Part shown: positions 33,594 to 41,672 of the stretch, one piece after another
Layout: the number at the start of each line of letters is the position of its first letter
How positions within the stretch are numbered: position 1 is the first letter of the stretch
NCBI RefSeq assembly: GCF_016629525.1
Contig: NZ_AP024269.1
Location: 310,001 to 374,000 of the forward strand
From: Kaistia sp. 32K
GTDB lineage: Bacteria; Pseudomonadota; Alphaproteobacteria; Rhizobiales; Kaistiaceae
Length of the DNA: 64,000 nucleotides
Direction of reading: 5' to 3'
Program-made: the position numbers and the translations under genes
Notes under the pieces: generated by a model
Database searches by the model: none
The model's input: the letters and a program-made list of their open reading frames with translations, nothing else
Told to the model about the DNA's origin: nothing

Positions 33594-33937
33594 CGGGCGG
33601 CTGGGACCGCCGGCGGGCGCGCGTCGCGTTGGCGATCGCCGGCGTCGTGCTCCTGCCGGCCGCTTTTGCGCCTGTCGCTGCATCGGCCGAGACGATCACC
33701 GTCCAGGTGAGCAAGCTCGCCTTTGTTCCAACCAGTGTCACGGCGAAGATCGGCGACACGATCGAATGGGTGAACTCTGATTTCGTCGATCACACGGCGA
33801 CCGCGACCGACAGGGGCTTCGACGTGAAGCTGCCGGCCGGCAAGACCGGCAGCGTGACGCTGACGAAGGCGGGGACGTTCCCGTATTTCTGCCGGGTCCA
33901 CCCGATGATGAAGGGGACGATCGCGGTTACGGAGTAG
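33590..33937 (+). CDS. Cupredoxin (amicyanin/plastocyanin-like blue copper protein)
   Basis: 115 aa. Signal peptide VALAIAGVVLLPAAFAPVAASAE. The type 1 copper ligands are His in FVDHTATAT, then Cys, His and Met in FPYFCRVHPMMKGT. The short beta-barrel ETITVQVSKLAFVPTSVTAKIGDTIEWVN is complete. It carries electrons or copper in the periplasm; the redox partner is not visible. GTG start overlaps the DUF4142 stop by four bases, so translation is coupled. Last gene of the sigma-DUF4142-cupredoxin unit. Confidence 0.92.
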   Translation: MTGGWDRRRARVALAIAGVVLLPAAFAPVAASAETITVQVSKLAFVPTSVTAKIGDTIEWVNSDFVDHTATATDRGFDVKLPAGKTGSVTLTKAGTFPYFCRVHPMMKGTIAVTE

Positions 33938-34007
33938 GGGAGTTTGTCCTCCCCAGAGGGGCTACGCCGCGCCTGCTGCGGCACTGGAGTGCGTGGCCCC
34001 GCCGCTC

Positions 34008-34150
34008 GCCCACCCTCGCCGTTATCCCGCGCTCGCCGTCATCCCTGCGAAAGCAGGGATCCATGCAGCCGCCCTTTTGGGAGGTTCGCACGCCCGCCGC
34101 TTCGGCTCAATGGATCCCGGGTCAAGCCCGGGATGACGGCGAGGGTGGGG
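34008..34150. repeat. Composite inverted-repeat element
   Basis: Outer arms CCCACCCTCGCCG (from 34010) and CGGCGAGGGTGGG (to 34149) pair with each other; inside are two hairpins, CCCTGCGAAAGCAGGG and CCCGGGTCAAGCCCGGG, each beside a GTCATCCC/GGGATGAC segment. This is the common GTCATCC...GGATGAC intergenic repeat of alphaproteobacteria. It sits between the cupredoxin and the helicase. Confidence 0.8.
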
Positions 34151-34186
34151 GACCCGTGGAGCTAGGAGGCGGTGAGAACTAAGTAA

Positions 34187-34252
34187 AAGCCAAGCGCCAA
34201 GCGCCAAGAGTGGGAGCCCAAGCCCAAGCCTAAGACAAAGACAAAGACCAGG
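34187..34252. repeat. Short low-complexity repeats
   Basis: Runs of degenerate short units: AGCGCCA twice, then CCCAAG repeated, then ACAAAG repeated. Composition is unlike the surrounding sequence. It lies just beyond the helicase stop (34270). Confidence 0.65.
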
Positions 34253-34269
34253 AGGCGAGGGGCGCCCCC

Positions 34270-36822
34270 TCACTCCACCGCAGCCCTCTCCACCACTTCG
34301 CCCATCGCCTCACGGACGAGGTCGTCGGCGTTCTCGCGCAGGATCGCCTCGTTCGCCTCGCCGCCGACCGGCTCCTTGCCGATGTCGAGCATCACCGGCA
34401 CGGCGAGCGGCGAGATGCGGTCGAGCGGCTGATGCCGGATGTGGTCCTTCACCCGCGCCAGCATGTCGGAGAGACGGCGGACGTCGAGCAGCCCGGTCGC
34501 GGCATCCGCCCAGGTTGCCTGCAGCAGGATGTGGTCAGGCTCGTGGGAACGCAGCACGTCGTAGATCAAATCCGTCGAGATCGTGACCTGCCGGCCGGTC
34601 TTCTCGCGGCCCGGATGCCGGCGCTCGATCAGGCCGGAAATCAGCGCGCAGCTGCGAAAAGTCCGCTTCAGGAGGTGGCTTTCCGCCAGCCAGGCGTCGA
34701 GATCGTCGCCCAGCATGTCCTGGTCGAACAGGTCGCCGACCGATGGCTTATCCCGGGCGAAGGCGGCGCCCATGTCGCCGAGGCCCCAGACGGCGAGCGC
34801 ATAATCGGAGGCGACGAAGCCCATCGGCTTCAGCTTCGCCCGCTCGAGCCGCCGCGTCAGCAGCATGCCGAGCGTCTGGTGCGCCAGGCGCCCCTCGAAC
34901 GGATAGGCGACCATGTAGAAGCGGTCGCCGCGCGGAAAGGTCTCGACCAGAAGCTCGTCGCGCGCCGGCAGGACGGAGGCCCATTTCTGCAAGGCGAGCC
35001 AGTCGGAGACCTGATGCGGCAGCCGGCTCCAGGCGCTCTCGTCGGCGATGAGCCCGCGCACGCCGTCGGCCAGATAGGTCGAGAGCGGGAACTTGCCGCC
35101 AAAATAGGACGGCACCTTCGGCGCCTCGTTCACCGTGCGGCTGGCGATCGCCTCATTGTCGCGAATGCCCTCGAAGCGCAGCACGAGGCCCGCGAACAGG
35201 AAGGTGTCGCCCGGCACCAGCGTCTCGAGGAAATATTCCTCCACCTCGCCGAGCACGCGGCCGCCCATGCCGAGCGGGCCGCCGCTTCTTCGCGAGGCGA
35301 GCCGCACCTTCAGCATCGGATCGGCGACGATGGTGCCGACATTCAGCCGGTATTGCTGCGCGACGCTCGGATGGGTGATGCGCCAGGTGCCGTCGGCGAC
35401 CCGGCGGATCTTGGCGAAGCGTTCATAGCTCTTCAGCGCATAGCCGCCCGTGGCGACGAAATCGACCACGCGGTCGAAGGTCTCGCGCGGCAGCGACGCA
35501 TAGGGCGCGGCGGAGCAGATTTCTTCATGCAGGTCGTTGGCAGCGAACGGGGCGGCGCAGGCCATGCCCAACACATGCTGCGCCAGCACGTCGAGCGAAC
35601 CGGATTTCGGGCGCGGCGTATCCTGCGCGCCGATCGTGCTTGCCTCCAGCGCCACGGTGCATTCCATGACCTCGAAGCGGTTGGCCGGCACCAGCAGCGC
35701 GCGCGAGGGCTCGTCCATGCGGTGGTTGGCGCGGCCGATGCGCTGCGCCAGCCGGCTCGCGCCCTTCGGCGCGCCGACATTGACGACCAGATCGACATTG
35801 CCCCAGTCGATGCCGAGATCGAGAGTCGAGGTGCAGACGACGCAGCGGAGGCTCCCCGCCGCCATCGCCGCCTCGACCCGGCGGCGCTGCGCGACGTCGA
35901 GCGAGCCGTGATGCAGCGCGATCGGCAGCGCGTCCTCGTTGACCTGCCAGAGTTCCTGGAAGACGCGCTCGGCCTGGCTGCGCGTGTTGACGAAAACCAG
36001 CACCATGCCGTTCGCCTGGATCGCGGCGTAGATCTCGCCGATCGCATGCACGGCCGAATGCCCGGCCCAGGGCAGGCGTTCCTCTGTATCGAGGATCGAG
36101 ATTTCCGGCTTGGCGCCGCCGGCGACGGTGACGAGATCGGACAGGTTGGCCGGTTCGCCTTGTGTCTGCGGCATCAGCCAGGCGCGCAGATCGTCCGGCT
36201 CGGAGACGGTCGCCGACAGGCCGACGGTGCGCAGATCCGGCGCCAGCCGCCGCAGCCGGGCGAGACCGAGCGCCAGCAGGTCCCCGCGCTTCGCCGTCAC
36301 CAGGGCGTGCAGCTCGTCGAAGATGACGGTCTTCAAATCGCCGAAGAAGCGGCCGGCATCCGGATTGGAGAGGAGCAGGGCCAGCTGCTCCGGCGTCGTC
36401 AGCAGGATCTCCGGCGGCTTCAGCTTCTGGCGCTGGCGCTTGTGCGCCGGTGTATCGCTGGTGCGGGTCTCGATCGAGATGTCGAGACCGATCTCGGCGG
36501 CGGGCGCCTCGAGATTGCGGGCGATGTCGACGGCGAGCGCCTTCAGCGGCGAGATGTAGAGCGTATGCGGCCCGCGTCCGCCTTTTCCCGCCGGCGGGCG
36601 CGTCGCGAGATCGACGAGGGTGGGCAGGAAACCGGCCAAAGTCTTGCCGGCGCCGGTCGGCGCGATCAGCAGCGCAGAGCGGTTCTCCGCCGCCTTTTCC
36701 AAGAGCGCGAGCTGATGCGGCCGCGGCGCCCAGCCGCGACGGGCGAACCAGTCGGCGAACGAGTCGGGCAGGCTCGCGACAAGGCTTCCAGGGTCGGCTT
36801 GGGGGCGAAACTGGTGCGTCAC
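34270..36822 (-). CDS. Ligase-associated DEXH-box helicase (Lhr-like)
   Basis: 850 aa from GTG 36822 (867 from TTG 36873; neither has a clear ribosome site). Helicase motifs in order: Q-like WAPRPHQLALLEKA, Walker A APTGAGKTLAGFLPTL, motif II VIFDELHALV, motif III LSATVSEP, motif IV VLVFVNTRSQAERVF, motif V VCTSTLDLGIDWG, motif VI QRIGRANHR. A long C-terminal domain follows, as in Lhr-core proteins. It is the ATP-driven strand-separating member of the ligase-associated repair set, working with PdeM, the exonuclease and the ligase found within 10 kb here. Confidence 0.93.
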   Translation of the reverse strand: MTHQFRPQADPGSLVASLPDSFADWFARRGWAPRPHQLALLEKAAENRSALLIAPTGAGKTLAGFLPTLVDLATRPPAGKGGRGPHTLYISPLKALAVDIARNLEAPAAEIGLDISIETRTSDTPAHKRQRQKLKPPEILLTTPEQLALLLSNPDAGRFFGDLKTVIFDELHALVTAKRGDLLALGLARLRRLAPDLRTVGLSATVSEPDDLRAWLMPQTQGEPANLSDLVTVAGGAKPEISILDTEERLPWAGHSAVHAIGEIYAAIQANGMVLVFVNTRSQAERVFQELWQVNEDALPIALHHGSLDVAQRRRVEAAMAAGSLRCVVCTSTLDLGIDWGNVDLVVNVGAPKGASRLAQRIGRANHRMDEPSRALLVPANRFEVMECTVALEASTIGAQDTPRPKSGSLDVLAQHVLGMACAAPFAANDLHEEICSAAPYASLPRETFDRVVDFVATGGYALKSYERFAKIRRVADGTWRITHPSVAQQYRLNVGTIVADPMLKVRLASRRSGGPLGMGGRVLGEVEEYFLETLVPGDTFLFAGLVLRFEGIRDNEAIASRTVNEAPKVPSYFGGKFPLSTYLADGVRGLIADESAWSRLPHQVSDWLALQKWASVLPARDELLVETFPRGDRFYMVAYPFEGRLAHQTLGMLLTRRLERAKLKPMGFVASDYALAVWGLGDMGAAFARDKPSVGDLFDQDMLGDDLDAWLAESHLLKRTFRSCALISGLIERRHPGREKTGRQVTISTDLIYDVLRSHEPDHILLQATWADAATGLLDVRRLSDMLARVKDHIRHQPLDRISPLAVPVMLDIGKEPVGGEANEAILRENADDLVREAMGEVVERAAVE

Positions 36823-36907
36823 GTTCGAGAGGTAGCGCGCGGCACGGTCATCGCCAAGGGAAAACTGGAACAAAACGGGACCGAAGTCGCGAAGCCCGGC
36901 AAGGCCA

Positions 36908-37387
36908 TCAGGCCCGTTCGAACCGCATTACCCAGTTCTTTTCCCAATTGTCGCCGCCATCGGCCGAGAACCATTGTTCCCAGATCGGCCGCTCGCCGGC
37001 CGTCCAGTCGAAGCGCACACGCACCGGAACCCCGCCCTCCCTATCGTCGCCGAAGAACTGGCCATGCCCGTCCCGGAACTGGCCGATCGTTGGCGGGAAA
37101 AGCCGGAAGCTTTTGCTGTCCGACCAGTAGATCGACCAAAGGCCGGAAACGGGATCGAAGAGGCGCAGCGTCATGCCGGTGAAGCCGCGCGCCGGGACGA
37201 ACATCGTGTCCAGATTGCCGCCATGCCCGCCCGCATGCCTCCCCTCGGGGATCGGCATCACCTTCTCCACGCGGGATGTTGCCGGGAATGTTTCCCACTC
37301 CGTCGAGCCGACGAGGCGGTGCTTCAGGAACTCGTTGGTGATGGTCCACTCGCCGATCAGGAAGTCGAAGTCGCCGAAATCACTCAT
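36908..37387 (-). CDS. Small conserved protein of DUF1579-like type
   Basis: 159 aa. It opens SDFGDFDFLIGEWTITNEFLKHRL and shows paired Trp/Gly strands (FTGMTLRLFDPVSGLWSIYWSD, WEQWFSADGGDNWEKNWVMRFER), typical of lipocalin-like beta-barrels annotated DUF1579 or SnoaL-adjacent. No signal peptide, so cytoplasmic. Function unknown. ATG at 37387 was chosen; the frame extends 372 codons upstream only as antisense to the exonuclease. It is upstream of the helicase by 35-86 bp on the same strand, possibly co-transcribed. Confidence 0.75.
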   Translation of the reverse strand: MSDFGDFDFLIGEWTITNEFLKHRLVGSTEWETFPATSRVEKVMPIPEGRHAGGHGGNLDTMFVPARGFTGMTLRLFDPVSGLWSIYWSDSKSFRLFPPTIGQFRDGHGQFFGDDREGGVPVRVRFDWTAGERPIWEQWFSADGGDNWEKNWVMRFERA

Positions 37388-37510
37388 CTGCCCCTCCGCG
37401 CGATGCTGGGAGCATGACGTTGTCGCAGCGGAAAGGGAACGGCAAGAAATCCTCGCGCCGGTCTCGCAGGTTTCCCTTTCATCCGGGTCGAGACCACCTA
37501 GATTGGAGGC

Positions 37511-38533
37511 ATGCGTCCATTCGACCTGCTGTCCCCCGTTCCGGAAGGCCTCTATTGCCCGCTCGGCGGCTTTCACATCGATCCCGTGCGGCCGGTGGCG
37601 CGGGCGCTGATCACCCATGGCCATTCCGACCACGCGCGGCCAGGCCACGGCGCCGTGATGGCGACGCGCGAGACGCTCCGGATCATGGCGGAACGGTATG
37701 GCCCGGATTTCGCCGGCAGCGAGACGGTGGCGCGCTTCGGCGAGGCGGTCACGATCGGCGACGTTACCGTGCAGTTTCATCCGGCCGGTCATGTGCTGGG
37801 CTCGGCGCAGATCGCCGTCGAGGCGAAGGGAATGCGCATCGTCGCGTCCGGCGATTACAAGCGCCGGCGCGACCCCACCTGCGCGCCGTTCGAGCCGGTC
37901 AAATGCGACGTCTTCATCACCGAGGCGACCTTTGGCCTGCCGGTGTTCCGCCATCCCGATGATGGTCACGAGATCGGCAAGCTGCTCGCCTCGCTCGACG
38001 CCTTTCCGGAGCGGGCGCATCTCGTCGGCGCCTATGCGCTCGGCAAGGCGCAGCGGGTGATCAAGCGGCTGCGCGAGGAAGGCTACGACCGGACGATCTA
38101 TATCCACGGCGCGCTGGAGCGGCTCTGCCGGCTCTATCAGGAAGAGGGCATCGACCTCGGCCCGCTGGAGGCGGCGACCGTCGAGGGCGGGCGCAAATCG
38201 AATGGCGGCGTTGATTTCGCCGGCGCCATCGTTGTCGGGCCGCCCTCCGCCTTCGCCGATCGTTGGGCGCGGCGGTTTCCCGATCCCGTCTCTTGCTTCG
38301 CATCGGGCTGGATGTCGATCCGCCAGCGCGCCAAGCAGCGCGGCGTCGAGCTGCCGCTGATCATCTCGGATCACTGCGACTGGGCCGAGCTGACCCAGAC
38401 CATCGCCGAGATTGTTCCCGCCGAGGTCTGGGTCACGCATGGCCGCGAGGAGGCGCTGGTGCGCTGGTGCGAGCTGGCCGGGATCCGCGCCCGGCCGCTG
38501 CACATGGTCGGCTACGAGGACGAAGCGGAGTAG
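37511..38533 (+). CDS. Ligase-associated DNA exonuclease (metallo-beta-lactamase fold)
   Basis: 340 aa. The zinc motif His36-x-His38-x-Asp40-His41 is in LITHGHSDHARPGH, followed by FHPAGHVLGSAQI, IVASGDYKRR, ITEATFGLPVF and LPLIISDHCDWAEL, VWVTHGREEAL. This is the beta-CASP-like nuclease known to accompany the bacterial ATP-dependent repair ligase. It starts MRPFDLLSPVPEGLYCPLGG, with GGAGGC just upstream. Its last 22 bp overlap the 3' end of the convergent ribN gene, an unusually tight tail-to-tail arrangement. Confidence 0.92.
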   Translation: MRPFDLLSPVPEGLYCPLGGFHIDPVRPVARALITHGHSDHARPGHGAVMATRETLRIMAERYGPDFAGSETVARFGEAVTIGDVTVQFHPAGHVLGSAQIAVEAKGMRIVASGDYKRRRDPTCAPFEPVKCDVFITEATFGLPVFRHPDDGHEIGKLLASLDAFPERAHLVGAYALGKAQRVIKRLREEGYDRTIYIHGALERLCRLYQEEGIDLGPLEAATVEGGRKSNGGVDFAGAIVVGPPSAFADRWARRFPDPVSCFASGWMSIRQRAKQRGVELPLIISDHCDWAELTQTIAEIVPAEVWVTHGREEALVRWCELAGIRARPLHMVGYEDEAE

Positions 38534-39441
38534 GCGGTCTTGGCGCCCTGCTGCCGGCTCTCGCGCCAGAGCAGGAACATCGAGGCGCCGACGATCAGCG
38601 CCGCGCCCGCCCAGAGATGGCTGGGCGGGATCCAGCCGAACACGAGCCAGCCGGCGATGACGTTGAGCGGCAGCTTCACATGGTCGAAGGGCTGCACATA
38701 GGCGGCGTCGGCGCGGGCATAGGCGAGCGCGAGAAAACCCTGGGCCGCGGCGGTGAGCACGCCGACGGCGATTATGGCGATCCAGGCGTCGCCGGACGGC
38801 AGGACGATGCCCGTGGGCAGCGCCAGCAGCAGATTGACCGGCGCGAGCAGCAGCAGCAGCCAGGCGGTCACCGCCTCGGGGCTGTCCTCGGCGAGCAGCT
38901 TCTTCTGCACGAGCGAGGCGCCGGCCCAGAGCACGGAGGCTGCCAGCGGATAGAGGCTGGCGGTGGTGAAGCTTTCCGAGAAGGGATCGAGGATGATCAG
39001 CCCGCCGGCGAAGCCGACGACGACGGCGAGCCAGCGCTCGATCGAGACCTTCTCGCCCAGGAATAGCCCGGCGCCGAGCGTGACGACGAAGGGCGAGGTC
39101 ATGACGAGGGCGATCGCCTGACCGATCGGCACGGCATGCGAGAGGCCGAGCACCCAGAACTGCACGCCGACGGCGGCGAGCAGGACGCGCAGCGCCTGCA
39201 GGCCCGGGCGGCGGGTCCGGAGCGAGGGCAGGCCGCGCCGCGCCGCCCAGGGCAGGACGACGACGAGGGCGATCGCATATTGCAGGAAGGCGGCGGTCGG
39301 CGCCGGCAGATGCAGGCTGACGGTGGCGACCTGTTCGAGCGTATTGACGCCGGCGAAGGCGACGCCGGCGAGGATCATCCAGAACGCGCCGGCAACGGGC
39401 GCTCCGAGAGCGGAAGGCTTTGCGAGGGTCGTCTGACTCAT
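38512..39441 (-). CDS. ribN: Riboflavin transporter RibN (EamA/DMT family), FMN-riboswitch controlled
   Basis: 309 aa with ten helices forming two EamA repeats: FWMILAGVAFAGVNTLEQVA...FLQYAIALVVVLPWAARRG, and LYPLAASVLWAGASLVQKKL...PLNVIAGWLVFGW. By itself this is a generic DMT transporter. The FMN riboswitch in its leader (39532-39676) shows control by flavin, and FMN-riboswitch EamA proteins of alphaproteobacteria belong to the RibN group, shown to import riboflavin in Rhizobium. Two starts are possible, ATG 39453 and ATG 39441; the second was chosen because MSQTTLAKPSA is family-like. The stop overlaps the convergent exonuclease gene. Confidence 0.85.
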   Translation of the reverse strand: MSQTTLAKPSALGAPVAGAFWMILAGVAFAGVNTLEQVATVSLHLPAPTAAFLQYAIALVVVLPWAARRGLPSLRTRRPGLQALRVLLAAVGVQFWVLGLSHAVPIGQAIALVMTSPFVVTLGAGLFLGEKVSIERWLAVVVGFAGGLIILDPFSESFTTASLYPLAASVLWAGASLVQKKLLAEDSPEAVTAWLLLLLAPVNLLLALPTGIVLPSGDAWIAIIAVGVLTAAAQGFLALAYARADAAYVQPFDHVKLPLNVIAGWLVFGWIPPSHLWAGAALIVGASMFLLWRESRQQGAKTAYSASSS

Positions 39442-39491
39442 GTTGGTTCCCATCGGGTTCGACAACACGAAATCAGGGCATGAGCGACAGC

Positions 39492-39524
39492 CATTGCGCC
39501 GGCCGCGAGGGCCGGGTTGCAATG
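39492..39524 (-). promoter_or_regulatory. Hairpin downstream of the FMN riboswitch (expression platform)
   Basis: Minus strand CATTGC..CCCGGCC-CTCGC-GGCCGG.GCAATG, a long GC-rich hairpin between the aptamer and the ribN start. There is no U-run, so a Rho-type or translational mechanism is more likely than a classic terminator. Confidence 0.55.
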
Positions 39525-39531
39525 TCTTCGC

Positions 39532-39676
39532 CGTTCTCTTCCATCCGGACTATGACCGTCGGCTTCGGAATTCAACCGAATCTGCTGACCCCTCCCGCTG
39601 GAACGGAAAGGCGCTCGCGGGCTTGAAGGAGAACCTTCTTACCGCCGGTGGGGAGTTTCACCCCGCCCTGAGAACG
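39532..39676 (-). promoter_or_regulatory. FMN riboswitch (RFN element)
   Basis: The conserved RFN blocks appear in order on the minus strand: P1 CGTTCTC, AGGGCGGGGTGAAACTCCCC, ACCGGCGGTAAG, AGCCCGCGAGCG, GGTCAGCAGATTCGGT with AATTCCGAAGCCGACGGT, CATAGTCCGGATGGAAGA, closing P1 GAGAACG. The aptamer binds FMN and lowers expression when flavin is plentiful. It precedes ribN by about 90 nt. Confidence 0.95.
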
Positions 39677-39784
39677 AGATCCGGCGAAACGCCGGACCGC
39701 CCACATCTAGTCGGTCGCCGCCACCACTTCAACCCGGGCGCGCCGGGGCTTTCGCTGACCGCCGCCATTACCTAGATTGCCGCC

Positions 39785-41566
39785 ATGCAGGCCTTCGCCG
39801 CCCTTCTCGACCGCCTGATCCTGACGCCGTCGCGCAACGCCAAGCTGCGGCTGATGGCGGAGTATTTTCGCGAGACCCCGGATCCCGATCGCGGCTGGGC
39901 GCTGGCGGCGCTGACCGGCTCCCTCGACGTCCCCGCCGTCAAGCCGGCGATGCTGCGCGCGCTGGTCGCCGAACGCATCGACGAGGTGCTGTTCGCCTAT
40001 TCCTACGACTATGTCGGCGACCTCGCCGAGACGATCGCTCTGGTCTGGGACGAGGGAGCGGTGCCGGTACCCCTCTCTCCAACTCTCCCCCACAAGGTGG
40101 GAGAGGGCGCGCCGGCGGGTGTTCTCGACGTTTCCATGGACGAAAGCCTAAAGCCCTCCCCCCTTGTGGGGGAGGGTTGGGTGGGGGGTACCACCTCGAC
40201 TCCTCAAGCCTCTCTCAAGACAAACCTCCCCTCGCTCTCCGCCATCGTCGAGACGCTGCTCGCCTCGTCGCGCGCCGACGGGCCGAGACGCGTCGCCGCC
40301 TTTCTCGATGCGCTCGATGCCGAGGGACGCTGGGCGCTGCTGAAGCTCGTCACCGGCGGCCTGCGCATCGGCGTCTCGGCGCGGCTTGCCAAGCAGGCGC
40401 TGGCCGATTTCGGCGCCGAAAAGGTCGAAGGGCTGCAGGTCAACGAGATCGAGGAGCTCTGGCACGGCCTCAAGCCGCCTTATCTGCCGCTGTTCGCCTG
40501 GCTGGAGGGGCGGGCGGAGAAGCCGGTTTCGTCGGCGCGGGCGCCGTTCCGGCCGGTGATGCTGGCGCAGCCGCTGGAGGAAGCGGACCTGCCTCGCATC
40601 GTTCCCGAGATCTATGCGGCGGAGTGGAAATGGGACGGCATCCGGGTGCAAGCGGTGTCGGACCAGGGCGTGCGCCGGCTTTATACGCGCACCGGCGAGG
40701 ATATCGGCGACACCTTTCCCGACATGCTGGAGGCGCTCGACTTCAAGGGCGCCATCGACGGCGAACTGCTGGTCGGTCGCCGCGAGGGCGAGGTGATTGA
40801 GCCGGGCTCGTTCTCCGAGCTGCAGCAGCGCCTCAATCGCAAGACCGTCTCCGGCAAGCTCATCGCCAGCCATCCTGCCTTCATCCGCGCCTATGATTGC
40901 CTCGTCGACGGCGAGGACGATGTCCGCGCGCTGCCGTTCCGGGTTCGGCGGGAGCGGTTGGAAAATCTCGTCGCCGGCTCGCTGGCGGGTCGCATCGACC
41001 TGTCGCCGCTCGTTGCCTACGAGACGACTGACGATCTCATGGAAAAGCGCAGCCAGCCGCCGGCGCCCATCATCGAGGGGCTGATGCTGAAGCGCTGGGA
41101 TTCGGTCTACGAGCCCGGCCGGCCGAAGGGGCCATGGTTCAAGTGGAAGCGCGACCCGTACACGGTCGACGCCGTGCTGATGTATGCGCAGCGCGGCCAC
41201 GGCAAGCGCTCGTCCTTCTATTCCGACTACACCTTCGGCGTCTGGAAGGCGGGCGAGGGCGGTGACGAGCTGGTGCCGGTGGGAAAAGCCTATTTCGGCT
41301 TCACCGACGAGGAACTGGTCGAGATCGACCGTTTCGTCCGCCGCAACACGCTGAACCGCTTCGGCCCCGTGCGCGAGGTGACGCATACCGCGGCGACCGG
41401 CCTGGTGCTGGAAGTGGCGTTCGAGGGGCTGAACCGTTCGACGCGGCACAAATCCGGCGTCGCCATGCGCTTTCCCCGCATCAGCCGCCTGCGCTGGGAC
41501 AAGCCGCCGGCCGAGGCCGACCGGATCGAGACGTTGGAGGCGCTGCTCGGCCCGGACGCGGGATGA
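39785..41566 (+). CDS. ATP-dependent DNA ligase of the ligase-associated repair set
   Basis: 593 aa, about 40-50 longer than usual relatives. N-terminal domain: MQAFAALLDRLILTPSRNAKLRLMAEYF. The nucleotidyltransferase core carries the catalytic Lys282 in EWKWDGIRVQ, followed by TRTGEDIGDTFPDML, DGELLV, EGLMLKRWDSVYEPGR and WFKWKRDPYTVDAVLMYAQ; the OB-fold ends VTHTAATGLVLEVAFEGL. It seals nicks using ATP with the PdeM, helicase and exonuclease partners. Residues about 94-136 (PLSPTLPHKVGEG ... PSPLVGEGWVGG) come from a palindromic repeat inserted in frame between two helices of the N-terminal domain. The reading frame remains open, so the ligase may stay functional with a surface loop. Confidence 0.93.
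   Translation: MQAFAALLDRLILTPSRNAKLRLMAEYFRETPDPDRGWALAALTGSLDVPAVKPAMLRALVAERIDEVLFAYSYDYVGDLAETIALVWDEGAVPVPLSPTLPHKVGEGAPAGVLDVSMDESLKPSPLVGEGWVGGTTSTPQASLKTNLPSLSAIVETLLASSRADGPRRVAAFLDALDAEGRWALLKLVTGGLRIGVSARLAKQALADFGAEKVEGLQVNEIEELWHGLKPPYLPLFAWLEGRAEKPVSSARAPFRPVMLAQPLEEADLPRIVPEIYAAEWKWDGIRVQAVSDQGVRRLYTRTGEDIGDTFPDMLEALDFKGAIDGELLVGRREGEVIEPGSFSELQQRLNRKTVSGKLIASHPAFIRAYDCLVDGEDDVRALPFRVRRERLENLVAGSLAGRIDLSPLVAYETTDDLMEKRSQPPAPIIEGLMLKRWDSVYEPGRPKGPWFKWKRDPYTVDAVLMYAQRGHGKRSSFYSDYTFGVWKAGEGGDELVPVGKAYFGFTDEELVEIDRFVRRNTLNRFGPVREVTHTAATGLVLEVAFEGLNRSTRHKSGVAMRFPRISRLRWDKPPAEADRIETLEALLGPDAG
40066..40192. repeat. Palindromic element inserted in frame within the DNA ligase gene
   Basis: Left arm 40066-40107 and right arm 40154-40192 are imperfect reverse complements; both start or end with GGTACC and share CTCCCCCACAAGG-type cores (CCCCACAAGGTGGGAGAGGG versus CCCTCCCCCCTTGTGGGGG). 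A 46 bp middle includes ATGGACGAAAGC. Composition is C-run/G-run rich and unlike the flanking gene. Confidence 0.85.
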
Positions 41567-41672
41567 AACGTCAGCGCTGATTTAGCCGGTTTTCCGGCCG
41601 CCCCGATCCGCTATCATCCGACCGAATCGAACGCCGGGTCCGTGTCGGGCGCGGCGTCACAGGAGATGACGA

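Noticed and set aside
34432..37182. A 916-residue open frame on the plus strand
   Set aside because: It is fully antisense to the helicase, has a composition typical of high-GC shadow frames (His/Arg/Asp/Gln-rich) and no domain.
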